A stretch of DNA of 64,000 bases from Arctopsyche grandis (GCF_051622035.1 NC_135365.1:8908001-8972000); one strand, 5' to 3'. Shown: positions 46,500 through 58,289, counted from the first letter of the stretch. Numbers and translations are program-made. The notes: generated from the letters alone by a model not told the origin.

Positions 46500-48060
46500 A
46501 TCGCTTTGGACCGATCTGTGTTGGACTTCAATGGCGATATTAGCGTCACTCTTCCGCATAGTGATTGATCCATCTATGTCTACACGTCTACTCAATCGTC
46601 ATTACAATTTCGTCTTGAAAGATCCATAACGATCTCTCGAGTAATCAAGAGAGCAAAAAGAAAAAGTTGACAATAGTGAATCATATTTTGTGGGCAAAGA
46701 AACTTGTCCGCGGATCTCTGATAATCAGTTGGGCGATTTGTCGCAACTTAATGATATGTAGTATTTACCAGTTAGGTGGTCTTTCAAAATTTAAAAATAT
46801 AGTTTGTACAATAGATCATTGCGATTCCGTCTTAAAAGGTCCATAGCGACCTGTAGAGCAATAGGCTGGCTGATTTATCGCAAAAATTGCGACCATTTGT
46901 CGCAAATTAAAGCTAGTGGGTCTATCAAAGTCTACTATAAAAATATAATTAAAACAGATTTAGTTTTTTTATTGTAAAACAAAAAAAAAATACAAATCGA
47001 TTGTACTTCAATAGTGATATTAACTCAACTGACCCATCTACATACATATGTATGTCTACATGTTTACGCATGAAATTTAATTTTACAAATTATATATTCA
47101 TAGCCACTATTTAAACTTATCCATAGCCATTGCAAATCCGTCTTAAACGGTCCATAACGATCTTTCGAGCAATCAGCTGGGCGATTTATTACAAAAAATT
47201 GCGACGATTTGTCGTACCGTAAAGCTAGTAAGTACTCGTAGCTGGGCTTTCAAATTCTCGAAATATAATTCAACAGTATACGATTTAGCTTTATTAAAGT
47301 TAAATAAAATTTCAAATTGATTGGACTTCAATAGCCATATAAGTGCCACTCTTTCGTAGTGATTTATCCTTTTATGTCTACACCTCTACGCCTGAAATTC
47401 AATATTGTAAATTTTATATCCATTGCCATTTCGATTTGGTCTTGAAAGGTCCATAATGATGTATCGAGCAATATGTTGGTTGATTTATCGCAGTGACAAG
47501 GTAAGTAGTAGGCAGTTGGTATTTTAAGGACTCGAAGTATAATTTAACAATGTGCCTTACCATTTAGATATATGTATTAAGGTTTAACAAAATAATAAAT
47601 CGATTGGACTTCGCCACGCTTTTGTATAGTGATTGATCCATCTATGTTTACACCTCTATGCCTGAAATTCAATATTTGCAAATTGTACATCCATAGCCAT
47701 TGCAATTTGGTCTTAAAAGGTCCATAATGATCTGTCGGGCAATCAGTTGTGTGATTTGTCGCAGTCAAAATTGCGACGATTTGTTGCAATATAATTCTAG
47801 TTAGTAGTAGGTTGTTGGTCTTTCGAAGTCTCGAAATATAATTTAAACAATGGACCATACTATTAAGGTTAAGCAAGATTACACTAATGAAACGTCTATG
47901 TACATCTGAAATTCTCAAATTTGCACCTTTTTATATCCACTGCCATTTCAAATTGGTCTTTAACATAATGATCTGTCGGGCAATCAGTTGGGCGATTTAT
48001 CGCAACGAAAATTGCAACGATTTATCGGAGCATAAAGCTAGTAAGTAGTAGGTAGCTATT
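46500..48060. repeat. Degenerate tandem array, unit about 240-310 bp
   Basis: The anchor (G/T)NGATTTRTCGCA recurs near 46733, 46872, 47181, 47481, 47751 and 47992. Each is preceded by a GGTCCATAACGATCT-like block and mostly followed by AAAGCTAGTAAGTA. A TTGGACTTCAAT block starts most units. Copies are well diverged and no frame persists. This is an old local satellite. Confidence 0.7.
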
Positions 48061-49355
48061 AAAATAAAGTACGGGTATGTGATGTACATAAATATGCGGC
48101 TTAAAAAAGTCCATGTTGGAATTCTCGCAATTATATAATAGAACTATTTTAAGTACTTCTCCAAGAATTTGATATTCTTAAGAAGATAATATATAGGCGA
48201 TTAAGCATAATTTGAAACTTTGAATGTACCTACACATTATGTTTGAAATATGCGCCATATTTGGTATATGAAATAAGATTTATTATATGTAGAGGTATTA
48301 CATCATTTAAGTCAAAATGTGATAATGGCTTGCGTTATCCACTCTAGCAATGCAATAGAAATGCCATAAGCACCATCTTATCGCTAGGAATGTCTCCGAA
48401 GACCGAACGAGAGAATGCAATGTGAAGTATTGCAAGTGTGTTGCAGTTGCAAGTGTCGACACAATTATTTATCACTTGCACTTCGAGAATTTATTAGTTA
48501 AAAATAAACATATTTAGATAAGACGGGGCGCGCAAATAACGCAATTTATCGAGGACTCGGCTTTGTTTTTACGGTTTTTACGCCATTCTGTGGCAATATA
48601 GGGTTATAAAAACATCGTAGTCGATGATTATTATTGACAAAGTGTGTACCATTTGGTTGTTTGAACTCAATGTGACCCATTTGAAGCAAGCGTGCTTTGG
48701 TTGGATACTATTATATGTGTGAAGTGAAATGATCTCTGGCAATTGTGACCAATTGGAATTGAACGTGCGAGTACAATATTTGTTTTGAACACATATTTGA
48801 GGTGGGTTTGAGCAGAAAGTTCAAGAATTTGTGCATTTTTATGTAGTTTTGGCACTATTAGACGGATAGCTGCAGTTTGATATGAACGGGAGATTTGTCT
48901 CTCGTCGAGTTTCTACTATGCTTTGACGTTTGTTCGTAGTTAGACATACATGAGATAAATAAAATGCACGCATTTTGACGCAACGGATTTGCAAAATATC
49001 AGACCTCTCCTCAATTTGACCTAGACATGAGAAAAAGACATATTATATATAGAAACACTGTTACTCACATCTGCATACATTGGGTATTGGTGAGTTACTG
49101 TTAGTTCGTAATTCAATGTCATGTGTATTATTTAAGTAAAAAAGTAAATGAGATTTAAACGTGTAATCTTTGAAAATACCAGCCAAAAGACATGACTCTA
49201 CGACTCCTACTCCGACTCCATAGACTTGGTTAAAAGGCGAGTTGAGAAAGCACCATGTTAGACAAATCGGAAGAGACTTATTTGGCGATAAGTTTGCTTA
49301 GGTACAGATACACAGTTGTTTTTAGATAGTTGTGCACATGCAAAAAAAAGCTTGC
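48061..49355. other. Non-coding, nothing recognised
   Basis: A GACTCCTACTCCGACTCC motif near 49201 may be a solo hAT-like end. Otherwise no feature. Confidence 0.45.
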
Positions 49356-49359
49356 ATGC

Positions 49360-49490
49360 CTAGTATGTGCCGTCTTGATCCTTTCTAAATTTCACCCCCT
49401 TGAAGGGTTTTCGGCGATATTTTATCCTTGCATTGACATATGTAGGTTTGACAGTGATCGATCACGGTGATTCCCATATTTGAATAAATG
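49360..49490. repeat. Dispersed repeat, related to 3.9 and 58.4 kb
   Basis: TTTCACCCCCTTGAAGGG, GATATTTTATCCTTG and CAGTGATCGATCACGGTG match the family at 3915-4110 and, inverted, 58320-58440. Confidence 0.5.
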
Positions 49491-49887
49491 TACGAGAAAC
49501 TTGTCTAAACAATAAGATCTTACAAATTAATAATGACACTAAGACACGCCTATCACAGCTGGAGTCAACTTAGACACTTTTGAGTGTATTCTTGCCATAA
49601 AACTTTTCCTTTCACTTTTTAACGCTTCTTTAATGAAAAAACTGTGCCATTGCAAAAATACAATGGATCAGGGAATAAGGGAATACTTGCAGTACGACAC
49701 GACGAAGTTTCACTAAAAGTGAAAAAGGAGAACACAGATGAAACAATTTATCGCCGATTGTTTGATTTTTAGCTAGCAACTAGTCCCAATTGATAATGAT
49801 TTTATTCAAAACACAATATAATCGGTCAGATTAAATACCTAGGTCTCAGCTGGTCACTTTTTATATACATATATGTATCATCATCAT

Positions 49888-50457
49888 TAGAGGTAGGACC
49901 GGAAGCGTGCCGTTTATTGTTCAATTGTTGTAAATGCTTTGTAAAAAAGGTTCGGCAAACCTTTAACAATGCATTTACAATATTTGAACAATGTATTTAT
50001 TTATTTATTTTATTCTAAACAGACCATTGTGGCATAACAGGAATTCCTAAAGCGCCACAATGGTCAAAAAATATAACACAAAAAAACAAAATAACAATTA
50101 AACATAAATTAATACATAACGAAAATAATATACTCATCAATTATACATAAAAAAAATACATTTGAACATAAACATAAATACATCCATACATAAACATAAA
50201 AAATAGCATTTAATAATAACAGATAAAGTAAAAATATATATAGCATAAGGAATGCCTTGCACCTACAGCCAGTTTCAAGAAATATGTAAGAAACAACTAC
50301 AAATACAAAACATCCCTGTAAGGCCCAAATGGAAGAGAGTTAATCAAAATTTCACTCATAAATCACAATCAATCATGAAAACAATGATGAGCGTAGACTA
50401 CCAGATAAATGGGTTAGAGTAATAACAATAAACGGCCCCCTCAGGGTCCGGGCTTTA
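49888..50457. mobile_element. Family A MITE interrupted by a LINE
   Basis: Perfect 8-bp duplications ATCATCAT (49880-49887, 50458-50465) bound the MITE. Its left part ends at TTTGAACAAT and the right resumes ACAATAAACGGCC, TCAGGGTCCGGGCTTTA. The interruption is the LINE fragment at 49992-50430. Confidence 0.75.
49992..50430 (-). mobile_element. Jockey-like LINE 3' fragment inside MITE
   Basis: Minus-strand copy of the 10.8-11.2 kb 3' UTR: a tail of AAAT units at its left end, CCATTGTGGCATAACAGGAA, and GGCCCAAATGGAAGA near 50320. AACAAT occurs at both junctions, a plausible 6-bp duplication. Confidence 0.7.
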
Positions 50458-50720
50458 ATCATCATCATCACCATTCACAACCATTCGCCAACCACCGCTA
50501 CATGAAGGCCTTTCGAACACACTTCCATTCGCCTTTGTGATTTCATCCACCCATCTCCCCTGTGACCATTCTTGCATCCATTTACATTCTCTCGTGTACC
50601 ATTCGAACACTTCTTTCTTCCATTTATCGTCCGTTGTTCTAACTGCGTGACCTGCCCATTGCTATTTCAATTCGATTATATCAACCACCTTTGTCATACT
50701 TCTAAAGATTATTTGTTTGG
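50458..50720 (-). pseudogene. RTE-type LINE relic, minus strand
   Basis: A CATCATCATCACC tail followed by complement blocks (ACTTCCATTCGCCTTTG, TCATCCACCCATCTCCCC, GTACCATTCGAACACTTC, TGACCTGCCCATTGC). The MITE at 49888 is inserted in its tail. Confidence 0.65.
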
Positions 50721-51590
50721 TAAATCACTTGTAGGATTGTTCGCTACGATAATGACCGTAGCATGAAATTTGCTGAGCGGCTTATCGTTCGATAAATTGC
50801 CTTGTTTGTGGTCTCCTTCGAGATGCGTTCAAAAAGAGGCAAATTGTTGCAGAAACTGCAGAGATTGTTTAAAAGTGTCGATTTTGCGATTTTCTCACAT
50901 GAATCATGTATAAAATGGGTGCGGTTCTGAAACTTTTGAAGTATCCAAGTGCCAAGTTTGGGACGTTAATTAAAGTACGTACGTCGATCGGCTTTCGATT
51001 GCAGCCGAGCGTGATGATAGGTGCAGACACGTAGCGGATGGGTCAAAATGGTGGGGCTATGGGGGGACAGAGGGGGAGGGTAGAGTACAAAAGTCCAGGT
51101 CCACATAAAGGAGCGTAATAACGCGCATTAAGGACTCTAGCGGCGAGGCCATTATCCAAATAACACACATACGTGAGGACGTCTTCGTCGGCGGGTTATT
51201 ATCAGAGGGAAGGGGAGGAAGGTGAAACCCCCCCCCCCTCCTTTCATTCTCCCCCTCGATATACTGACGGAGCTTTCGGTTACAAGTCTGCTCCTGTCAG
51301 GATAGGAGTGGCTATAATTAGTACGGCGCTGAGGCCGTTTGTACAATTTTGATGCCGACCCTAGCTGTACGTTCTAAGAATTTCACCGGATTTTGAATTT
51401 TATATGATAACTAGCGTTATGCCCGATGAAATATCATCGCATGGGTTATGGCATATTAAGTTATTAAATAGAAAAAAATTAAAAGAAATCTGTCGGTGCT
51501 GTGTTCGACCCCCAAGAGGTCGTATTTTTTTCAAATACCTTTTCAATGTGTTTAGTTTAATATGAAAAAAAAATGGTAAAAACTACCTAC
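50721..51590. other. Non-coding, GC-richer island
   Basis: About 50990-51360 is less AT-rich with purine- and C-runs (C9 at 51230) but no gene. At 51411 the minus strand ends GCATAACGCTAG after a CGATGATATTTCATCG hairpin, a Helitron-like 3' end. Confidence 0.4.
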
Positions 51591-51597
51591 CTACCTA

Positions 51598-51800
51598 TCT
51601 ATATATATAAAATTGAATGTTTGTCTGTCTGTGTGTCTCGAATAGGCTCCTTATACGATGGAACTTTCAGGATTTGTTGTATGCATGTCCGGGAAGATTA
51701 CTGTGGAAAAAACGGGAAAAACCTCTTAATTATTATATTCGTGATTACGATTTTATCGACGCGAAAATATGAAGCGCCAGTGTGTAGTTAAGTAAATGTG
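51598..51800 (+). mobile_element. Helitron-like 5' end fragment
   Basis: TCTATATATATAAAATTG followed by TTTGTCTGTCTGTGTGTCTC and AATAGGCTCC is a widespread insect Helitron 5' start. It is cut off by the LINE that follows. Confidence 0.55.
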
Positions 51801-51803
51801 TAA

Positions 51804-53195
51804 CTTGCGCGCACCCTTACATTACTTACCAATCATACCAACCTTACGATACGTACCACTCATAACAATCCTACATTAGGTGATAAGAATCTTATTGAGA
51901 ATTACCGTCCTATATCTAAACTATCTGTCATTAGTAAAATCTTTGAAAAAATTATCTATAATTTCCTTTTCTCCAATTTCAAAAACTACATTATACCTGA
52001 ACAACATGGTTTTTTTAAGGGGAGATCGGTAGAGACTAACCTGCTTAATTTCACTAGTACTCTCACATCTTATATGGACAAACGAATCCAAATAGACGTC
52101 GTTTATACGGATTTCTCTAAAGCTTTTGATAAAATCAATCACAACCTTTTACTCAATAAACTTTGGTCCCTCGGAATCCGAGGAAATTTATTTCGTTGGA
52201 TCTCTTCGTATATACTAAATCGTCACCAAATCATAATTCTCAATGGTTTTAGATCATCACTTAGACATATTCCTTCCGGTGTCCCACAAGGGTCGCATTT
52301 AGGTCCCTTATTCTTTTTACTCTATATTAATGATATCTCATACATCTTCAAACATTCCTTTATACTTCTTTACGCTGATGATTTAAAAATTTACAAACCT
52401 ATATACACCATAGACGATTGTCATAAGATACAAGAAGATCTAGATAGATTCTCTATATATTGTTTAAATAATGATCTTTTTATTAATCTAGAAAAATGCT
52501 CTATTTTAAATTTCACTAGAAATAAGTCAATTATTACTAATCAATATCAATTAAATCATTCAATCCTTAACACGTCATCTTCTATTAAGGATCTTGGTGT
52601 AATACTCAATGATAAACTAGATTTCTCTGAACATATTTCTTTTATTACCAACAAAGCATTTAAATCTCTTGGATTCCTACTCCGCTCAACAAAACCCTTT
52701 AATGATCCTTACGTACTAAAATTACTTTATTTTTCCTTTGTAAGGTCTCACCTTGAATTTGCCTCAATTATCTGGTCACCTTTTTATTTATCCCATATTA
52801 ATTGTATTGAGAAAGTTCAACTTAAATTTATTAAATCCTTACGCTACCTTTTTCCTACCTATACCCATTCTACTGTTTCCGACATTTTAAAAATCCTTTC
52901 TTTTAACAATCTTTCTGTCAGGCGACGACATTCTGATGCTATATTCTTCTTTAAGCTCATAAATGGTTTCCTTGATTGTTCTGATTTACTGAATAAGGTT
53001 AATTTCAGAATCCCAGTTCGATACCCTAGACGCGTTGCACTCTTTTCACTTGATCCTTTCAATACTAATTCCCAAAAATATTTTTATCTGCAGCGCGTTT
53101 ATCGTATGTTTAACGGAGAGCTGAATGAGGTTGATCTGTTTGGTATTTCCCTACATCAATTCAGGTCTAACATCAAGAGAATCTTGACCGATTGA
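51804..53195 (+). pseudogene. Reverse transcriptase, C-terminal two thirds
   Basis: 464 in-frame triplets to the stop, homologous from about 51864. Motifs in order: ENYRPIS (51897), PEQHGFFKGRS (near 51987), the first catalytic block YTDFSKAFD (52104), PSGVPQGSHLGPL (52275), the active-site LLYADDL (52365), then FVRSHLEFASIIWSP (52737) and VRRRHSDAIFF in the C-terminal region. RT thus keeps its catalytic aspartates and could look intact, but the apurinic endonuclease and the N-terminus are missing and there is no proper start codon. The first ATG (52074) is inside the RT domain. It acts, in intact relatives, in target-primed reverse transcription. Confidence 0.85.
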
Positions 53196-53630
53196 TTCAT
53201 TTTTTCTTCTATTCTATTTTTCCAATATTTCCATTATTTTTATACTTTAGTTTAGTTATGTAATGTGCTATTTAATCATATTATAGCTTTCATTCCTTTC
53301 CATTTCATTTGTTTATTTTGTATTTACCTTTTTCATTTGTTTTTTATATTTGTAAATTTCAATTTCTTCTTATATTCTATCTTATAACCTTTTCCAATTA
53401 TTTTAATACTATAGTTTAATTATGCAATGTACTACATATTTTGTCATGCCTTTATTCTTTACTTTTTAATTTGTTTTCCTTATATTTATCTTTTTCATTT
53501 TTGTAAAAATCTATTATTGGACTCGGGTGTTACATATATTATTTATTTACTTTTTGTGTTTTTTATACCTATCTCTGTACATCCTGTCTGTTGATTTTTC
53601 AATTAATAAAATAAAATAAAATAAAATAAA
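51804..53630 (+). mobile_element. Jockey-clade-like LINE, 5'-truncated
   Basis: Contains an RT open frame, a 3' UTR of about 430 bp and an AAAAT-rich tail. The same 3' UTR occurs at 21826-22205. The element lacks its 5' half (endonuclease, ORF1). The open frame and close match between copies indicate fairly recent activity. Confidence 0.8.
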
Positions 53631-53790
53631 ATATATATAAAAATCAATGTTTGTCTGTCCGTCACGTCACGTATGCGTTCCTATACTTTACGAGAACGAG
53701 AACGGGAACGGGAACGGGAACGGGAACGGGAACGGGAACGGGAATCGCATGCGTTATTGTGGCATTGCAACGCATGCCGGGTTCAGCTAG
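53627..53790 (+). mobile_element. Short Helitron-like element with hexamer repeat
   Basis: ATATATATAAAAATCAATG with TTTGTCTGTCCGTC start, about eight GGGAAC-type hexamers (53690-53748), then a hairpin GCATGCGTT..AACGCATGC and terminal CAGCTAG followed by T, as in Helitron 3' ends. No coding. Confidence 0.6.
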
Positions 53791-54012
53791 TGTACATATA
53801 AACAATATAAAACACCTATAGAAAAATTAATTAATTAAATAAATTTTCAATAGATGGCACTAAATGCTCAGAGACTAATTTTACTAGAAGGAATTGGTAG
53901 CAAACAGTATATATAGAAGTTTTTTTATTTCGTTATTATATTCGTACATTTTGTTGGCAGTGTGTTAACTGTGACGTATATATGTACATATGTATGTCGA
54001 ATCAAAACGACT
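53791..54012. other. AT-rich spacer
   Basis: Nothing recognised. Confidence 0.4.
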
Positions 54013-54020
54013 ATTATAAG

Positions 54021-54153
54021 TAGAGTGCGGACCCAAAGCGCGCCACTCATTGTTCAATTGTTGTAAATGCTTTGTAAAAAAGTTTCGGCAAACCTTTAAC
54101 AATGCATTTACAACATTTGAACACTGAACGGCGCGCTCTGGGTCCGGGCTTTA
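54021..54153. mobile_element. hAT-type MITE family A
   Basis: 133 bp with perfect duplications ATTATAAG (54013-54020, 54154-54161). Ends TAGAGTGCGGACCC and GGGTCCGGGCTTTA. The interior is a long hairpin with GTTGTAAATGC arms. Confidence 0.8.
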
Positions 54154-54161
54154 ATTATAAG

Positions 54162-54235
54162 TACGGCGAGCGTTATCGCAGATACACAGCCACACAGACA
54201 CACAGACTGAATTGCGATTTTATATATATATGATA
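54162..54235 (-). mobile_element. Helitron-like 5' end, minus strand
   Basis: On the minus strand: ATATATATAAAATCGCAATTC then TCTGTGTGTCTGTGTGG, the same style as the 51.6 kb start. It may pair with the 3' end at 51411, enclosing the nested elements between. Confidence 0.4.
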
Positions 54236-55335
54236 TTTCTGGGTTGAATAAAAATTGTGACGCTTAAATTATTAAATTGTAAAATTAATTAAATTAAAAA
54301 CTTTGCCTATGACTTTGGCTCATTACGGATGAGCCACGTTCGTAGGTGCGTACAAAAAGTATTTAATTATTTATTTTTTGTATTTAAATTTGTATGATAA
54401 AATTTCAAATATTTCGCAATATCCGTCAATCTCGACGAAATCTTACATCAGTTTGGACGTTAAATCGCTTAATAAATAACCCCGTCGAAAATCTTTAATC
54501 TTTTATTAAAACATTTATAATTCGATTCAGCCTTGTATTAACCGCGTCGTAAATATTAGACGGAATTGAAATCATACACAAATAAATATACATATACGAA
54601 AGTTTTCGCCGTATTGTATGCATAAGCAATTCGATCGGCAAAACAAGTCTTTTGTCCAATTTTTACAATATCCGCTTCTTTCTTTTCCTTGGCCCGGGCG
54701 TATTACGTATTACCATATGAATAAATTTTCATATATGTTTTATGTATCGTATCGATATTCATCATATCGCAATAAAATTTATGGATATTATACATTTTCC
54801 GATTTCGAAAAATGCCCGTCGGAATTGTCGATCGTTAGCGGAATTGACTTTTTTTCTTCGACTGTCGATATCCGATGCCAAATTGTCGAAACGCACTTTT
54901 CGATATAAAAAGAATTGCGATTTTTTTTACGACTTTTTGTTCTTTTGTTTGACGAGCTTTATTTATTTTCGTGCGAAAAGAATGTTTTCGCTTTATCGTT
55001 CGCTGTGCGCAGTTAAAAACATAATAAAAAAAGTAAAAATTATTTCGTTAACACAAAGGTGTGGAAACGTCGGCGAGCGATAACGGCTCAAATCCGACGA
55101 ATGTCAAACGTTGACGCAATAATTATTGTAATTAAATTAACATAAGATTACGGATTGCATGTGATTAATATTCATTTTACTTATAAAATTTTTTATCGAA
55201 AATTATCTTTTATACTTTTGAATGCGTTGAATAAAATACGTATGTTTATACTTTTCATTGCTTAAATAACTTATGTATATGTACACTTGTCCGCTTTTTG
55301 CTCATCCCTATATGTACATATGTATATGTATGTAT
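54236..55335. other. Non-coding, no convincing gene
   Basis: Two overlapping open stretches (96 and 113 codons, 54618-55083) have no family and biased composition. Confidence 0.45.
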
Positions 55336-55450
55336 ATAACATTTCCTTTAAAACTTGCCATACTGTGCTAAAAAAAATCCGCTATGTAATACGCCATTTA
55401 AAAATGTGTTTAAAGATAAAATAATGAAAAATCTTCGAGGATAATTATTA
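55336..55450. repeat. Dispersed repeat related to 10.4 kb
   Basis: Shares AACTTGCCATACTGTGCTAAAAAA-like and AAAAATGTGTTTAAAG blocks with 10430-10520. Confidence 0.35.
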
Positions 55451-55494
55451 TAGTTAGATATAAATATCATTTTATCACGAAGCCGTGTTTTTTT

Positions 55495-55600
55495 TCATCT
55501 TAAATGAAAAAAAAGTTGCACAAAACAGAGACGAATGGAAGCGTGTTGGAGAGACTTTCATCCAGTAGTGTACGGCGAATGGTGAATAAATTTGAATTAT
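55495..55600 (+). pseudogene. RTE-type LINE 3' fragment
   Basis: GTTGCACAAAACAGAGACG, AATGGAAGCGTGTTGGAGAG and GGCGAATGGT match the 56.7 kb copy. Confidence 0.6.
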
Positions 55601-55632
55601 ATATATTATATACATGTACATATATTAACATC

Positions 55633-55848
55633 TCATCTGATATATAATTTCGAAAGAGACTTTGTATGTACATATGTTTGTTTTTTTCGTAGAATCCGTG
55701 ATGTCATCTAACAAATCAAAGATGAATATAATTTTTTTTCGATTCAAATAAATTTAATAAAAAAAAAAAAATTTTTTACTATTAGATTAGCCATTTGCTT
55801 AAGCAGTTTATATTACAAACACTGAGCGAAGCCGGGTAAGACCACTAG
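55633..55848 (+). mobile_element. Helitron-like element
   Basis: Starts TCATCTGATATATAATTTCG with GAAAGAGACTTTGTATG. Ends GAGCGAAGCCGGGTAAGACC then ACTAG followed by T, a strong Helitron-type 3' end. 216 bp, no coding. Confidence 0.6.
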
Positions 55849-56229
55849 TATACTATAATTTAATAATATCGATCAATCGCTTGACTCTCTTTATATCCTT
55901 ATCTCTATTTGTCTATGCGTTATCTCACACACATTTCTAAATCCACTTTTACTTTTATGTACAACCTTCCTTCGCTTACCTATCTTATCTTATTTTATCT
56001 CCATTTCCTTTTTTTCAACATTTACTCTACTGTATTTATAATAAAATATATCCATATCTCTCAAAATTCAAAGTCGAGTAAGATATCTAAACACAACGTA
56101 TGAGGTAAGTCAATCAATGAACCATTATGTTTATCAAAACTTCATTTCTTAGATCCACTTTTGTTTTTGTTTTATATTTCTTTATAGGAAGTATTAAACA
56201 CTATGCTTGGCATAACAAACAGAGATAGA
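55849..56229. other. AT-rich spacer
   Basis: Nothing recognised. Confidence 0.4.
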
Positions 56230-56234
56230 AAACA

Positions 56235-56530
56235 GGTAAAACCCAATGCGCCTTCAATAAACAATTTATAGAGCATAATAGACATCTAAGGATAAATTTG
56301 ACAAGCATTTTCGCATATTTGCAGCATTTTATAAATCAGCAAATATGAGATACAAATATAGATTGAAATTTGCGATAAATATGACAATGTTGCCAATTTG
56401 CCAACCTTTTCAATAAGTATAGACCTGGAGTCACAAACCCAAAATCTAGCCAGTAGCACTGGTCCAGGGATTGAATCCGTGGCCACTCAGCTGAAAGCAT
56501 TACACGCTAACCACTGATCTATTCTGATGG
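56235..56530 (-). repeat. tRNA-derived SINE copy
   Basis: Body blocks (TTTATAAATCAGCAAATATGAG; GGAGTCACAAACCCAAAATC) and a minus-strand tRNA-like head with complement of ACACGCTAACCACTGATC (A box) and GGATTGAATCCGTGGCCAC (B box). Confidence 0.65.
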
Positions 56531-56574
56531 TTATATGATGAAGAGAGTAGACTTAAATGGTAATAGAGTAGATT

Positions 56575-56812
56575 TAAATGGCAATGGCCCAATGGGCAGG
56601 TCACGTAGCTAGAAAAACAGACGATATGTGGACAAAAGAAGTCCTTGAATGGTACCCGAAAGTGTTGAAAAGGGTATAAGGAAGGCCATAGAGAAAATGG
56701 GTGGATGAAATTAGAAAAATGTGTGGGATGAAAGTTGCCCAAAACAGAGACGAATGGAAGGGTGTTGGAGATACTTCAATCTAACAGTGGAAGGCGAATG
56801 GTTGTAATTGAT
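56575..56812 (+). pseudogene. RTE-type LINE C-terminus, best copy
   Basis: Reads MAQWAGHVARKTDD, EVLEWYPK, then after small frame breaks RKWVDEIRKMCG and AQNRDEWKGVGDT, ending NGCN. WAGHVAR..RW.DEI is the hallmark C-terminal signature of endonuclease-reverse transcriptase LINEs of the RTE type. Stops interrupt the frame twice. A TTGATGAT tail follows. Confidence 0.75.
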
Positions 56813-56873
56813 GATATCTTCATAAACTTTATATGTATTCGTTTATATTATATTAAACTTTATATTTCGTTAC

Positions 56874-56878
<5 letters not shown>

Positions 56879-56958
<80 letters not shown>
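56879..56958. repeat. (AT)n microsatellite
   Basis: About 80 bp of uninterrupted AT dinucleotides. Confidence 0.95.
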
Positions 56959-56962
<4 letters not shown>

Positions 56963-58289
56963 TATATAATGTGCTCGACTGAATTATGTACAATAACATG
57001 TGTACTCGTTTAAAGAGCACGTGTACAGGTGCGGCATAAAAACGGGCGACTTGTCAAATCCCAACAACTTTTGACATAATCACAGCACTTTTGACATATA
57101 CATCAACAGCATCTAATCAAACAAATGATGCATAGCGTATTTTTCCATCAATTATCTCAATCACAACGTCAACATATCGATGCACGACATGACACATTTG
57201 TACTTGGTACGCGTCGCATCCGAAATTTACGGCACTCTGTCACTGTTAGAGATATATTTGAACACATCGTCGATTGTAATAAAAACGACAGAATTTTTTA
57301 ATTTAATCGATTGCGCTTATCGTGTTCTCGAGCTACACGTTTAAAAAAATATCTAAATTTTAAAATCGACCGTCACTTTGCCGCACCCTATTTTTTTTTT
57401 TAAATATAATTTACATTTAAAAAGTAAACGTGGGCGTCTTAAATTTTATAACGGCGTTATTGACGTGCTCGTTAAATGCCGGCAATTAAGCCTGTCTACC
57501 TGTCCGAGGTCTTTAATCGATATTTCGGCCACGTTTTAGTAATAAGCGCATCCATCTGTAGCTGCGGCCTACTACATATCTCCGGATGTTATGGAGATAT
57601 TTATGTGGTTCAAATGAATCCGCTTTATTGCGGGTGTTATCAACGGACGGACAGACAGACGGTTGAGAAGGCTCTCCCCAGTCGAAATGTTGCGTTAATT
57701 AAAAAATATATAAGCTCACCCTAGGGGAGATTGCGAGAGCAAAAAAAAAAACAGAAATTACCCTAGAGTGAGAGATTTAATTACAGGGCAAAACGATTTC
57801 GACCTTTGCGTCGTGATAATGCTGTAAAATGTGTATATACTTGTTTAATAATATAGTAAAAATATAACACAGTGGGCATTGATGACAGCGCCCGTCCAAT
57901 ATATACAAACATACATATGTACATACTCGTATATGCAGTATGGTCATTGTTACAAAATTTATCACTTAAATATTTTTAAAAGAATATTGCAGCATTGCTC
58001 AAATCTTTTTTCATATTTTTTTTTATATAAAGACTCCAATTTCGAATCCATTTCCGAAATCATTTGCGGTCTACATAAGTTAAAGTACCATGAGTTAATA
58101 TTATATTCAAAAAAATTTCCCGGATCTAAATTGAAAACTGCAGATTTTCGTAGTGGACAAACTTGCCTCGTTTTCATGGTAAGGACACTGGAAATTGTGG
58201 CATGGGACAGCATCGTGGTTTCCAGCTGTGATGGGCGTATCTTCATGTCACTGTCAATTCGTTCGATAAGTTTCTACTACAATTAATCA
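56959..58289. other. Non-coding, no convincing gene
   Basis: A patch at 57460-57700 is less AT-rich with an 82-codon ATG frame (57476-57724; MPAIKPVYLSEVFNRYFGH) without a family. A 135-codon frame at 57879-58286 is also open on the other strand. None is called. Confidence 0.4.

Noticed and set aside
46733..47992. Regularly spaced repeats as a CRISPR-like array
   Set aside because: Units are 240-310 bp and degenerate in a eukaryotic context; a local satellite instead.
56735..57013. Open frame with long IYIYIY run
   Set aside because: Translation of the (AT)n microsatellite.
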